Source of the DNA: Lutraria lutraria
Lineage: Eukaryota; Mollusca; Bivalvia; Venerida; Mactridae
Assembly (NCBI GenBank): GCA_964023205.1
Contig: OZ026840.1
Span: 29,020,064-29,084,063, forward strand
DNA length: 64,000 nucleotides
Direction of reading: 5' to 3'
Position 1 is the first letter of the stretch; each line of letters opens with the position of its first letter. A program made the position numbers and the translations under genes. Positions 1 through 12,600 of this stretch are shown here, in pieces. A model generated the notes under the pieces. The model saw only the letters and a program-made list of their open reading frames with translations, did not search any database and was not told the DNA's origin.

Positions 1-138
1 TACCAATTGCTCAGAACCTGACAGGAACGTACTGGTGACCTGTTGCAAACGTACTTAAGACGTGACGGAGCAAAATTACAACCTAGTGCAGTCTTCTGTA
101 ACGTGACGTGAACGTACTATGGTCTTAGCATACACCTG
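1..138. repeat. ACGT-rich repeat, left part
   Basis: The tetranucleotide ACGT (AACGTAC, GACGTG, AACGTG and similar) recurs every 10-40 bases in otherwise AT-rich DNA. The same texture resumes at 5767-6120, so this looks like one older repeat split by the element at 139-5763. The left edge lies outside the window. Family unknown. Confidence 0.5.
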
Positions 139-239
139 AGGCGTGTTCAACAATGCGAGCGCTCGAACTGCGATCGACCGAGCGCTCGCCGTACGCAATA
201 TTGGTATCGTGAACGGTTGCGAGCGCCCACTTCAATTTC

Positions 240-251
240 AAGATGGCGTCC
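240..251 (+). promoter_or_regulatory. YY1-like AAGATGGCG motif, left subterminal
   Basis: AAGATGGCGTCC lies about 100 bp inside the left terminus of the 5.6-kb element and carries an ATG at 243. AAGATGGCGGC is the known YY1/initiator consensus of many animal promoters. A matching motif sits about 135 bp inside the other terminus, facing inward. Confidence 0.4.
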
Positions 252-582
252 ATAACGACGAAAGTTTACGGAAGTGAAAATACATAATTGTGTTTTATGA
301 GATACCGAGCAGTCTCGACGATAACGACAGTGACAGGGTGCTAGAGATGGTTTCTGTTATACGCAAGAAAACAGTCATTCTACTTGATAGGGCGAAAACT
401 GTGCCGACCAACAGTGATCCTGTGTTCAAGGCACTCTTTCGAGTTTCGCAGGCCAAGAAAATCATTTCGGGTGAATATTTTCGTAAATAGATATGTTTTA
501 TTTCAATACTTTCCTTGTTAGTATCCCGGCCCGTGAGTAGGAATTTTAGATTTGGAGCTTATTTTAGATATTCTCAGACAGT

Positions 583-599
583 GGGGGGGGGGGGGGGGG
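583..599 (+). repeat. G17 homopolymer
   Basis: An uninterrupted run of 17 G followed by GAGAGGGGG inside the 5.6-kb element. It is prone to length error and quadruplex formation. Bases 600-2400 and 2600-3575 otherwise show only AT-rich non-coding sequence. Confidence 0.9.
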
Positions 600-2412
600 A
601 GAGGGGGTTATGGCCCCGTCTATATACCAGTACAAGTAGAGAGTATTGCTTTGTTATTATTAACTGATATACGTTTTCTGTTTGATAAAACAATATTACT
701 GGAGATCTACAAAATTAAATAACTTGGTCTAGAATCGATGGTAAATAAATGAGCTTAAATTAATTATTGTACATGATCTTTTGATAAAGATGAATCTAAT
801 CAATGTAAATGGTCTTCATTTTTCAGTCACTATTGGAAATGGTTGGTCTACTCACTGTGGTGCAGTCAATCAGTCTGGAAAGACCTTATGCTGGCGAGTG
901 ATTCCTCTGCAATCAGATCTTTGGTGGTGTAGCTGATCAGTTTTGACTATGTAAATGTTCCCTACATTAATAACCTTGCTAACTTTTGTTGGGTAATGTG
1001 TGGGGAAAGTATTCTTCCCTCAATGATACGTTGGCCAGACTGGATTGTATATGAAGATATATACCCAATGGGTTTTCTCACAGAAGGTGCTTTCCTGGCT
1101 GATTCTGCTGTAGATTGAAGCTACATACAGATTATTCCCATTACAGGACCTGCAGAATGTAGTGACTCATTATCATATAATATGCAGGAAAAGATACCAT
1201 GTATTCTTTCTGCAGGGTGTGTGTGACAGCACATTGCAATTCAGAGATTTTTATGCATACCCTAGGTCAGTACATGATTCCATGGAATTAAGATACTGTC
1301 TGCTATATATTGCAATCATTTGAAAACTGAGTGCCATAATAATTACCACTTGTTAGGTGATTCTACCTACTGTCTGTTTAAATATTTGTTGGTTCCCTTT
1401 AGGATAATGGGCATCTCACTCCAAAGCAATTTTGTTCACTGTGAGTTCCACCAGAGTATGTACATATAGTAAGATACTTTGTGTTGTTGAAGCACACATT
1501 AGGAAAACTTTAGTTTTTGGATGTGTACAAAGTGTCTATCATTACACATTATCTTCACATGCTGTATTTTACATAAGTATATGCTTGAATAACCAATTTT
1601 TAAGCACATTTAATATCACCACTTGATAATGAAAAATGCTATCTTAAATTGTTGGCCTGTGATAAGATCACTGAATTAGCTGCATGATCATTTTGTCAAA
1701 TAATTTATCTCATTTTTATCATTTACTCATGTTACCACTTTGGCTCAGACTTCCTAGTAAATACTATGTGTAGTACTTCAATGAACAAACTTAATCATAC
1801 TAAACTGAAGCTTTGTTAGAAATTGCTTTGTAAATATTGATCTATTGTGAATTCTGCAAAATGTTTATTAACTGACAAATCAAATTACTTATTTTCTACT
1901 CTTCTAGACTCAAACTAAAAAATCCACAGATTATTGGAGGTCACAATTCAGTTGACTGCTGGTAGTACTTTGTAAATAGAACTAGTTTTACAACTATTTG
2001 GATTTTTATTTTTATGTATGTGCAAATTTTATTTTCAAATGCATTTATGTTAAATAGTTATTTTATAGTATATTTTTAAAGCTCTTGGTATGGTCTAACA
2101 AGTATTGAGTTAGGTAAATACATGTATACAAATGTAGATAGATTTATTTCAATATACAATGTGTTAAAATGTTGTACATAAATAAAACATCTATATAACT
2201 AGAAACAACATGTATGCATTCATTAATAGCAAAATCAGACATTTTATATCAAAGATAACACACAAAAGAGTTAAAATAAACCCTTATTTCCATTGCAGTC
2301 AATTATAAGTTATACAAAGCTAATGTTTACTTATTTGTATACTGACTAGAAATGAATTCTGTATCTGTACATGTGGTCATTGAAAAAAACATTGAGTGAT
2401 ACAGAAAGATAT

Positions 2413-2600
2413 TTAGATAACTTGTATAGTACATCCTCTCCAAAGCAACACCCACTGGGAGAATCAAAATTATGTTGTTGTTGAGAGGTTGTTGCTCTAC
2501 AGAGGTTAATAGTAACAATGTACAGTGGGGAAATGCATGCTGTCATTGAAGGGAGGTAATGTTTCTAGTAGGTCGCACTGGAGAGGTTGTACTGTATAAC
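2413..2600. repeat. foldback/MITE family with CTCTACAGAGG core, copy 1
   Basis: It contains GAGGTTGTTGCTCTACAGAG and ends near AGAGGTTGTACTGTA. The same family recurs at 40014-40174 and 56660-56802. The termini resemble TA-flanked (Tc1/mariner-type) short elements. No coding capacity. Confidence 0.5.
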
Positions 2601-3575
2601 ACAAGTTACCAATCATATAAAATACATAGCATAATATTGAAAGACATTTTAAGACTAAGCAAATTATAGTTGAAGCTATATATACATGTATATGTAATTT
2701 TCTAAGAAGTTGACTTATTTTGGTGTAAATGCAACATTCAATCATTTGTGTCAATCAGTCTATGTCAGTGTCAATGTAAATACTAAATTGTAAAATGTAT
2801 TTTTGTGTATGAATTGTTCAATATTCTAGCTCTTCATGTTAATTATCACTTCATAATAAATGCAAAATTTCAGTCAATTTAATCAGTTGTACAAATGTTA
2901 TATCTAGATACAAAAAAATGTAGTCCAAAATACAAGTAATGACTAATTAGTTTACCTCACTTCTATTTTTCAGAGTATTTAGATTTCATTAAGTCTCATT
3001 TTAACTGTGTGAAACATTGGAAGACATATAATTATATAGTTACAGGTAGTTATTTATCATATTTCAATTAGTTATATTTAATAAACAAACATAGAATGAC
3101 TATGCAATGTCTTTAACATTATAATTATGTATTTGTTTAATGAACACTTATTATGAATTAAGTTCATGCATGTTTTATAATTGTTAAAATTGAGACATGA
3201 TTCAAATGACTGCTGAAATTACTGCTTTGTTAGTAAAACTATGTTTACAATTATCTAGAATTTGTTGTTTAAATAAATTTTAAAGAGGTGTATACACAAA
3301 TAAACAGTATAATAAATAGACAAATGAAAAATGCCTTGATAGATTTATACAAACTTTGTATTCATTTAGTTTAGTTACATAAAACTTAAAAAAAAGTGTG
3401 ATTGTTTTTTATTTATCCTTTCATTGAAGTATGATGACTAGTCTTTGAAAGGTAGACACATGCCTTGTGTCTAAAGCTATTCTCACATTGTACACATGTC
3501 TCTGTTCCTCTTGGTATATATCAAACCATCTAGGAGTTTCATCATCAAAGCTTTCTACAGGAGAGGTGCTTTCAT

Positions 3576-5627
3576 TTAACATGGTAACAGTATTGAAGAA
3601 ACTATTGGCTGCTCACACTCTAATGTATCTTCCTCATTGATTTGAAAAGAGTCAACAATGGAGTGGAAACCCTCAATAAGATGCCATGGCATATCCTCCA
3701 TCGCAACCAAAGTACCTCCATATCTGTCGCCTATTACGGTATCAGTTTCAACAGTTTTTCCATAATGTTTTATGCCTGCAATATGAAATAAACAGTCAGA
3801 CATTAATACCTATATCCATACTGCAATGTCATTGTCTTTGTGATTATTGTTATTATTTAGATTATTATTGTACACATGTACTACCACAGAAACACAATAT
3901 CTTAATATTATTTGTCAAAGGTATTTCCCAGTGTAGAATGATCAGACATCTAAATGCATTCATAGAAACTAACTACTCTTAGAAAGTATCTTAAATCACA
4001 GTCAGAACAATTGTGAAGTAAATCAACTGAAAATATCATCCATGCCACATGACCCAGATATATTCTTCAGACATAATAAAAAAAATATTCACATGAAAGG
4101 AATTCAGTACAAAATTTGAAGATATACATAATACAATTTGTTGGATAACCACATGGTATGCCTAGGTCAGGGAGCAAGACAGCAGCATGATGGGTATGTG
4201 ATATACAGTCACTTCTACCCAACTAGATAAATGTTAATAACCTAAATAAATGAACACTTTGACACGTATGAACAATTTAAAACTTTTCTATTCATAAAGA
4301 TATTTTAAATATTAAGTCTTACATTTGCCATAACAGACACTAAACTCTTAGATTATCGAATGTATGGTTTATAGAATATTATGAAAAAATCTTAAACAAC
4401 AACAACATAAATTATAATAATACTCGTACAATGAAATTCAATCAATCAATATCTTTATTTCCGCTTATCAACAGGAGATATTTGAGCATATATAAACACA
4501 AAGTGTGTACCTTGCTGCAATCATCAAGGTTGTATATTACATTCTTTGCCATGCAAATCTTTCACAAGTTCCCCCCAGGCTTGTTGCTAGGTGATGGCTA
4601 AGGTCATCTGTCAAGTAGCAATTAAATTGCTCATTGTGTCCATGTACAATTCCTAAGAAACAAAAATGAAAGAAATTACAATACTATGTACACTACTGTG
4701 CTACTGTGCTATAAACAGGATAATAGGAGTCCTCCTTTGAAAACATAAAATATGCATAACAATTGTTTGAACTATTCTCAAGTACAGTCAAACCTGTTAT
4801 CAGCCACCTCAGAATAAAGGCCAACCTGTGAATATAGCCCATTATTTCAAAAACTCAAATCAATTATTTAGATCAAGATGACTCCAAATAAAGGCCACCA
4901 GTCGATAAAGACCACATTGTCTTTCCAAAGGATGGGCTTTATTCACAGGTTTCACTGCATATAAATAAAATTCTACACAATGGGGATATCTTAAACATCA
5001 TTTCAACTTACGGAAGGTCACAATAAATGTCATTATAGGATAAAACTTACTCTGGATTCGACAGAAAAAAAGATAATTGCTTTATAATTTTACCTTGCTT
5101 TTCTTCACCGCCACCATTAATTTTGTATCTGCTTCTGTTGAGATGTTGTTGACATTGATAACTTTAGCTATGCTTGATGTCATTGTAAGTGGTGATGATT
5201 TTTCTGTAAAAAAGACAGGATGTTAATATAAGTTGCACCCTGGAAATAAGTCGACTGAATTTAATTATTTTTAATAAATTTAATATTTTTTTAAAAAAGA
5301 TCACTTATTTCCAATCAGTGATTATGGTTCACAATAATTAAAAAAAATACTTTGTATAATTTATTATATTGTATAATGGTGTAACAAAAAAAAATCAATG
5401 AAAATGTTTTGTTAATCAGTCGGTAACAATATGAAGAACAAGATTTCAGATAATTAAACTAGATTTTCGATCTATATGTCATTTTAATGTAATTAGAAAA
5501 ATACATACATATACTTATCGTTTTGACATCGATGATAAACACAATCTGTGACTATAATAACAAATGTCTGTCCCGTGTCTTGGTTTTTAAAATTCAGCTC
5601 GCTCAATTTCCATTCATCGGCCGCCAT
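3576..5627 (-). other. possible spliced coding fragments inside the 5.6-kb element
   Basis: Four stretches with plausible splice borders lie on the minus strand: 5627 to about 5517 (starting MAADEWKL), 5203-5094, 4652 to about 4550, and 3775-3576 (ending at a stop, contains GDRYGGTLVAMEDMPWHL). Borders such as TTTTACAG, TTTCTTAG and TATTGCAG look genuine. The phases do not join: exon 1 to 2 and exon 2 to 3 lead to stops in every simple combination. This may be a decayed gene, a UTR-rich transcript, or chance. No family is recognised, and it is not a DDE transposase. Confidence 0.25.
4784..4959. repeat. TA-flanked MITE, CAGTCAAACCTGT family, copy 1
   Basis: It begins TACAGTCAAACCTG and ends with the near-complement ACAGGTTTCACTG. 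Internal AATAAAGGCCA motifs are typical of the family. Other copies: 24252-24422, 44030-44300, 45784-45951 and 46954-47139, plus partial ones near 29778 and 56160. Confidence 0.6.
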
Positions 5628-5630
5628 CTT
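5619..5630 (-). promoter_or_regulatory. YY1-like AAGATGGCGGCC motif, right subterminal
   Basis: On the minus strand AAGATGGCGGCC supplies an ATG at 5627 that opens a short inward-facing reading frame. It mirrors the motif at 240-251. Whether it drives transcription cannot be seen from sequence. Confidence 0.4.
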
Positions 5631-5766
5631 GGAAATCATAGCGATTCACCAAAATAGGTGTATCGCGAGCGCTCGGAGTGCTCACCGAGCGCCCGTGTTT
5701 ATAAACCGTTCAGAAGGCGGGCGATCGATTGCAGTTCGAGCGCTCGCATTGTTGAACACGCCTCTG

Positions 5767-6120
5767 GTTGAGACGTAGTGAGAACTTCACTGACGTAACA
5801 AAATCGTAGTAACCACCCAGTGATTACGCGGCGAAAATCGCTTGCTGTCTTTTCAAGTCCGCACCACGCTTCTTCTGCGTCAATGAAGTTCCAACTAGGT
5901 TTTAGTCACGTCCCTGTTACGTTCTTACTACGTAAGCACTGCGTTCTAAATTGACCACGTCCCCGCCATGTTATTTTTTGACATACCAAAAGTCCCACCA
6001 CGTCCACGAAGACCATCCTACGCTTGCACCGGTTCCTACTGCGTCCTCATCACGTTAATCAGGTTCTTGCCACGTCCTGTCAGGACGTGGTGGACGTAGT
6101 GCAAACGTGGCACTAGTGTG
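5767..6120. repeat. ACGT-rich repeat, right part, with terminal hairpin
   Basis: This continues the 1-138 texture, with CACGTCC, TACGTAAG, GACGTAG and similar about every 15-30 bp. Near the end, 6070-6090 is a perfect 10-bp inverted repeat (CCACGTCCTG and its complement) around a single T. It shares short matches with positions 14-40. It reads as the second half of a repeat interrupted by the element at 139-5763. Confidence 0.5.
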
Positions 6121-6398
6121 ATGGGGGTATAACAATACCATGAGTACTTTGATTTTAAAGTTTTAGTTTTTCCTTATTTTTTTGGAAACTGAACGATAGT
6201 TCAGCTTTCCATAGCTGTCACTTGCACTGTGAGCATGAATTTTGATGCAGACCAAAAGTACTACATATTTCTACATCCACCATGCAATTGTTAACAAATT
6301 TCCGTTACTTGTTGCATAAAGAACATGTGGAATGATCATTGTTATCAGGATACAATCAAGGAGTTGGTACCAATAAAGGACACAAATCCTATCTGTAA

Positions 6399-6404
6399 TT
6401 TATT
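6399..6404 (-). terminator. polyadenylation signal AATAAA of the GEMIN4-like gene
   Basis: The plus strand reads TTTATT, that is AATAAA on the gene strand, about 215 bases after the stop codon. Another AATAAA overlaps the stop codon itself (GAATAAAT at 6617-6624), so use of a shorter end is possible. Confidence 0.45.
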
Positions 6405-6619
6405 TTATATCCAGGGCAGTAAGAACCGGGAAAAGGGAGCTATGGGGGCGCTTAGTCCCACAAATAATTTCTGCTGTAATGGTACAGTAATCAAAAGGGA
6501 CTTCATTCCCCCCTGTTGTCAGACAAAATCTGTAATAAACTGTAACAGGCCCCAAAATCTGACTGCTTCCTATAAGCCTGATGATGAAGAAAACAACACA
6601 TTTCACAATCAACAACAAT

Positions 6620-9600
6620 TTATTCACCTAGTTTTTTATATAGCATATTTTTAGCTTCACTATTTCCAGGTACTTTTGAGATGACAGAGGACAAGCCATC
6701 TTCTAAATTATTTCTAAGTTTTAGAAAACATTCGTCACTAAATTCTTCATCAATCTGTCGGCTCGCTGTAACATACTGTGTCAGTATTTGTAAAAGCAGT
6801 ATAAACAATGTCTCTCTATCTTCATCACCGACATACACAGCAAGTGTACCAACATGGTGAAACAATTCACACAAATAAATCAACAATGTAGTTGTGTCCT
6901 CACTTGTTAGCAGTCCGCACTTCATCTAAAAGTAAAAATAGCTCATAACTTTGGAATAGGAAGAAAATAATGTACCTGATGCGGGGCTCGAACTTGCGAC
7001 CTCTTGCTTACAAGTCAGATGCTCTACCAATTGAGCTAATCTGGCTGGTGAATATCCCAGCCAATTTATAAATGCAATATTCCACACCGCTACAATTTCA
7101 TACAATACTCTTTCATTTAACTAACACAAGAAGCTGTGTTCCATACACACACATGCCCCAGTGGCAGCTTGACTTAACCTGGGCACAGTCCAGAGGTTAG
7201 TAAGCTAGATTTGTAATCTGGCGATCCACATGTGGAAAGTTGCCAGTTCCTTGTGGAAGGGTAAGTTAGGACTGGTTAGAATACAGTCCAGGAAAACTGA
7301 TTTGGTGAATTGGCTAACGTACATAACTTTAATTGTTGTAAACGGCACTAAACCTAGCTCATACAGACAAGGCTATCACTATATGCCCCTGTATCATTTG
7401 ATGCCAGGGGCATAAAATATTTACTTCTGATTGTTATCATCGCATATTAAATACTGTGGAAACATTCATTTTCGTTGGGGATTTAATTTGTGGGTCGGCT
7501 CATCCACAAAATCAAATCCCCACAAATCTGAATGCAGAGGTAAGACATTTTTTTCAAAAATCAAAATCCACAAATTTATGTCCTCACAAAATAGCCATTT
7601 TAGTAAAAAAAACGAAAATTGAGCCCAACGAAAATAAATGAAAATACAGTATATACTTTCTATAGTTATAATCAATTCTAACAAAATGAAATACTCATAA
7701 CTAAAAGTTCTAAGTTAACAGCTGTCCATACAAGGAGTCCTAACAAAGAGTCCGAACACTTAATTTTAACTAAATAAATAAGTTTTTACCTTCAAATATC
7801 CGACATATGAAGTGATCACAGTCTGTAACATTGACCTTTGTTGCCATGGTTTCTGCTTCAAGGTCAAGGCTAATGTAATTATAGCATACATCAAAAGTTG
7901 ACTAGAATATAGAAGAGGCTTCACCACTGTAAAATAATAGCAACAACACATAAAGAAGAGCTTTCCATTATACAATATTAATATGAAGTAAGAGAACATC
8001 AGGACAGCGACTGTGGTCCAGTGGTAAGTGCGGTGGAGTTTTTTCTTTTATTCTTCTATAGATTTTCTGAGAATATGGATTACACTTCATCCCCAAATAT
8101 GTTTCATATTTTGAACTCAGTTAAAAAAAAATAGGGTTCATGCTAAAAATTAGGGTCAGTCAGTCAATTTGTCATACGCCTATTTCTTGTGGCCTTATAC
8201 TTTGAGACATTTACAGTTTACAATTTAACTCTTGACCAATTTATTCATGTATTTCTAAAAATGTTCAATTTAAAAATATATATATATAAAATTGATTTCT
8301 CTGAAGTTTCACAAAAAAGATTATCTACATAATGTAAAATAACAAGTAATAGTAAGAAAGTTCTTCGAAGGTCTCCGAGGTCGAATGGTTATGGTCTCTG
8401 ACTAGTAATATCTAGCCCCTAACGATTGAGTTCAAATCCACCAGGGACCTAATTTCATATAATATAAGGAAGCTGTCCATTTAGCTTATGAAAGGTCATT
8501 GTTTCTACCCAGATTCACCTCTGGGATCTTCCTCCACCCTTAAAAGTCACAAGAGGTCATCAAATGACCCTGGCTGCTAGTGAAATGTTAAACATCCAGT
8601 GAAAAAAAAATAAAGTAAAAACATAAATTAAGTGATAAATCAAATATTAAATGTAAGCAAAGAACTGAGATATTTTGTGAATATGTGGTCTCACTCATAC
8701 CTCTGTAATCAACCAGGGGCAGATAACTGGTAGACATAAATTTGTACATCATTGTCACAGATACAGCATCACATGCTATAAGCTCTTCAATAAAACTCAT
8801 GATGTTACCAAACTCTGAGCTTAAGCATTGAGGAAGAACCTGTAAATTAAATAAATCATAGATCAATGGTATATCATTACATATCCTGCTTCTTTATTTG
8901 CATCTTTACGTCCCGAATTCATATTATTATCTACAATAACTTCTTTTAGTCAATACAATAACTGGTAGTCTAGTGTGTGTGAAAGATACCTTTTAGAAGA
9001 TTCCATTAACACGTTTGTATTTACAATTATTGAGAATGTACAGATTAAAAACAGTTAAATACACTAATACATGTAGTATTGTGCGATTTTATTAAACTGT
9101 CAAAGCAGCATAATTTCACAGTCAATTCTTGCATTCATTTCTAGCTTCAGTGAGATTCAATTACTTTTGTAAGTTTATACGATAACTTTCATTACAATGG
9201 TTGTCAAATGTACAATCCTGTATTTAACAATTTTCTACTAATATAATATAAACATGTGTAATAGTGCATTCCTTAACATTGGTAAAATAAACAATAGCTA
9301 TCAACTATGTACGAAGCTTAAAATAATCGCATTCAGTAACCGTGTAATTATTCAGCTTTGTCAGTTTGATAAAGTCATACTTTATCACACAATTTTTATT
9401 GGTTATCCAGCAAAAAATAACTAGATAAGGGCACTGCAAGGCAGTGCAGTACACGCCCTAAGGTATATTTGATACTGTAAAAACATTATTTTGGGGTACT
9501 TTTCGTGCATGAATATGCGTTTTTTTCATTTAACCACGGAATTTCATGAGCACAAATTTAAAGAGATACAGAGCGTACACGAAATTAGCCAAATTTGACC

Positions 9601-12600
9601 CCTAAGTGTGAGCTTGACTTTGAGCCTTCCGAAACATGCACTCTGCACTGCGTCTCGATGGGGTTAACATTTGAGTCAAGTTTCTTCAAAATCCTTCGCA
9701 GGCTTAAAGAGATACAGAGCTGACACGAAATTGCTAACAGACGGACTCAGCATGTCAACTTACTTTTGCAGCTAACAGTAGGTTTAATCTTACCTGAACT
9801 AGGGCTATAATCAAACAGTCACTTGAAACAGTCACATGGGGCAATCTATCAAGAATCTTTCTTATATAATTCTTATTCACAGCTACTAACTGCAGTATTG
9901 TAACCAGGTTGTTCACAAAGTCTTCTACACAGGTTTCCATCGTAACGTCCCAAACTTCTCTGTACTAAAATAATATAGTACATATCATCACCTTGGAATC
10001 AAAAGGGCCTATCTGCCAAGTATCAAAGAGGCAGACAGGCCCTTTTAATGCTAAGGTGACGATATGTAATCAAGGACTTAAAAACATATATAAAATTATG
10101 TATAGCCAAAAACGATATCAAAAGAATCCCACAATCCATTGCAATCGAATATTCTTCGAAACTAAACATTGGATAATCACAGATATTTTTGCCGTTGTAA
10201 ACATTCGGACCACCACAGATGTTTTTGCTGTTGTAAACATGAGCATGCACAGTGGAACAAGTTTAGTTTTTTTTTATTGAAATTCAGTTACTTCACGTTG
10301 CTTCCGTTAGATTTAATTACTTCTAATTGTAAATAAGGAAGTTATCCATACAATGTATGTGTAAATAAGTCCTTGATGTGATAAATGTTTAAAATGTATC
10401 AATATAGTCAGTGTTAGATAATTATCTACAATAATTCCATGTTAGTTAGAAGTAGGTGAAAGTTAGTTGTCATAATCAGATTATTACATATATCTGTTAA
10501 GGCTTAACCTTTCCTTTGGAGATATAAATGAGCACTGCCCTGATATCTTATGCTATGAGGACTGAGCATACCAGATGAACATTTGACCCACAGGAGAGCA
10601 TGCTTTAGACCATGATAAAACATCCCTTTGAGAATGAAACCTTGTAAATACATGTATACTCAACGTAAAAGCGAGCAAAAATTCAAATTCAAGGGCCAAT
10701 AACTCAAAAACGAGATTGCCAATCGGCAATTTTTTCTGCTTAAAATGGTACTGTTATCATATGCTATGATCATGCTAAGTTTAAAAAACATCTATTAAAG
10801 ATTTTTTATTTTGCCTATATGTCTATGTGCAAAAAACTTGAAACCATAGCAAAAGTCTTTAAATGTGTCAAATTTGAAAGGTCAAATACAATGTAATCTC
10901 ATAAGTCACTACATGTATATATAGACACCTCATGATATCCACAGGCCGACATTACATCACAGATCCCACACTTGACACACAGATGCATATCCACAGTTGT
11001 GTCCAACATCCAGTCAATGTCTATAAGAAATCAAAGTTAATTTAATGTACAGAAACTAACACATCACCAAATATATTTCATGACACAATCAGCAGACAGT
11101 CTGTGAAATTAGCACTTGTCCTGTTATCCGGGACAAGTAATTATTGATTTGGACAAGTAAATTTTGTGGTAATTATATATAGAGCATAAAGGAAAACTAT
11201 TCACTTTTGGTGATTCGGACAAGAAGTTCCAAATCCTAAATTCGCAGACTGAGCAGACATTGGATGGATTGTTTGTCAAATTAGGACGACGTAACATGCA
11301 TCAGGCTGAGTGTTAATTAAAGACATATACCAGTACTTTACGCTCACAAAATGCAGTTATTTATAATACAATTACTGCAGCCTGGGCCATATGATTACTT
11401 TTCTAGTGTAACAGCAGAGTAAAACCACAGGCATATACCTGGGTAGAACCATCGACCTTTCATAAGCCAGCCGAACAGCTACCTCACACGCGAAATTTTG
11501 TGCCAACTGGGATTTGAACTTGCAGCAGTGAGGGGCTAGTAATTACTAGACAGAGACATTAAATACTCAGCCATGAAGTCTCCTCGAAACGTTTATACAT
11601 GGTACATGATCGAAGGAAATTTTTATAAGCAAAAAACTTATGTTACTACTAAGGTATGGTTTGAAATTAACATTTATTCAGTAATTATGGTCAAAGAATA
11701 CTTACCGGACGGGTGTACCATGAAACATTGTTTCTCAATTAACCCTGTAAGTAATGTCAGGCACTCATTTATCTGCTCCCTAATTCTCAATTTAGTCACC
11801 ATGGTAACCGATGACTCAGATTTTGTATCTGTTGTGGTAGTCGAGGTGACTACTTTAACTTCACAGCATACAAGACACTTGTGCTGTATTTCAGCTAGCG
11901 TGGCAATCAATGGCATAAGTTCAATCCTCTCAAAGAAGTCATGGTGCGATAATTCATAGCAAGCCTTCAATGCAGTCAATAATAAGTTCAAAGAGAACTC
12001 GCTGGATATGTGTCCTGTCTGTACGTCCACATTCTCTGCTGACAATGATGGCAGAACTGAGGTGAGAACAAACTCACTTGGCGACAACACATGGTCAGAT
12101 CCGTAACCGTATGACAACAGCTACAATAGATAAAAACAACAGAATCATATATTTTTGTGAAGCACATATAAAGAGAATTTGTACAATAAGTTTGGCAGCA
12201 TGTTTAATACTAAGACTGTATTATAGGCATAACAACCTACTTAACACTTAATAATTAATTTTAAAATACTTGATTTTCTTTTCTTCATTGATCCTTGATG
12301 GTATTGTTTAAACTGCATGGTTTAATATTCATATATCTTCTGCTTAACTACAGCATTTCTTTCAAATGGAAAATCCATGCAGCGTGATCCTTTGAGTTAT
12401 CGCCCCTTTAAATATATATTGAAGTCTATGGAAATAGCCCATTTTCCAAAATCCATTTCAAAGAAAACTCAAGTTAGAGATATAAAAATACAGCATAATT
12501 TGATAAAGAAAAGGATAGGTAGGCCTACCATGCAATATCAATAAAAAATTAATATTTTTCTACTTTTCAACAAGGGCAACAATTCTTACACAATTTACAA

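Larger units (their letters stand above)
139..5763. mobile_element. 5.6-kb DNA transposon-like element, PIF/Harbinger-like termini, probably non-autonomous
   Basis: The left end reads AGGCGTGTTCAACAATGCGA and the reverse complement of the right end is the same. Identity runs over about 34 bp without mismatch, then with two mismatches to about 43 bp. A direct CTG lies on both sides (136-138 and 5764-5766). A 3-bp CWG or TWA duplication is typical of PIF/Harbinger elements, and that is the basis of the class call. No DDE transposase or Myb-like protein is visible in any frame; the interior is AT-rich with a few short spliced-looking fragments on the minus strand near the right end. It is therefore either a non-autonomous derivative or an element of an unrecognised class. 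The borders are very sure, the superfamily less so. Confidence 0.7.

Noticed and set aside
290..490. 66-codon plus-strand frame near the left end of the 5.6-kb element
   Set aside because: It has a non-ATG start, no homology that I recognise, and is not in frame with the ATG at 243.
3576..3803. MPW motif similarity of the last fragment in the 5.6-kb element to GEMIN4
   Set aside because: GEMIN4 ends cleanly at 6620 with a matching C-terminus; the fragment lies beyond it, inside a bordered mobile element.
6969..7047. Functional tRNA-Thr gene
   Set aside because: Acceptor, anticodon and T stems are mismatched.
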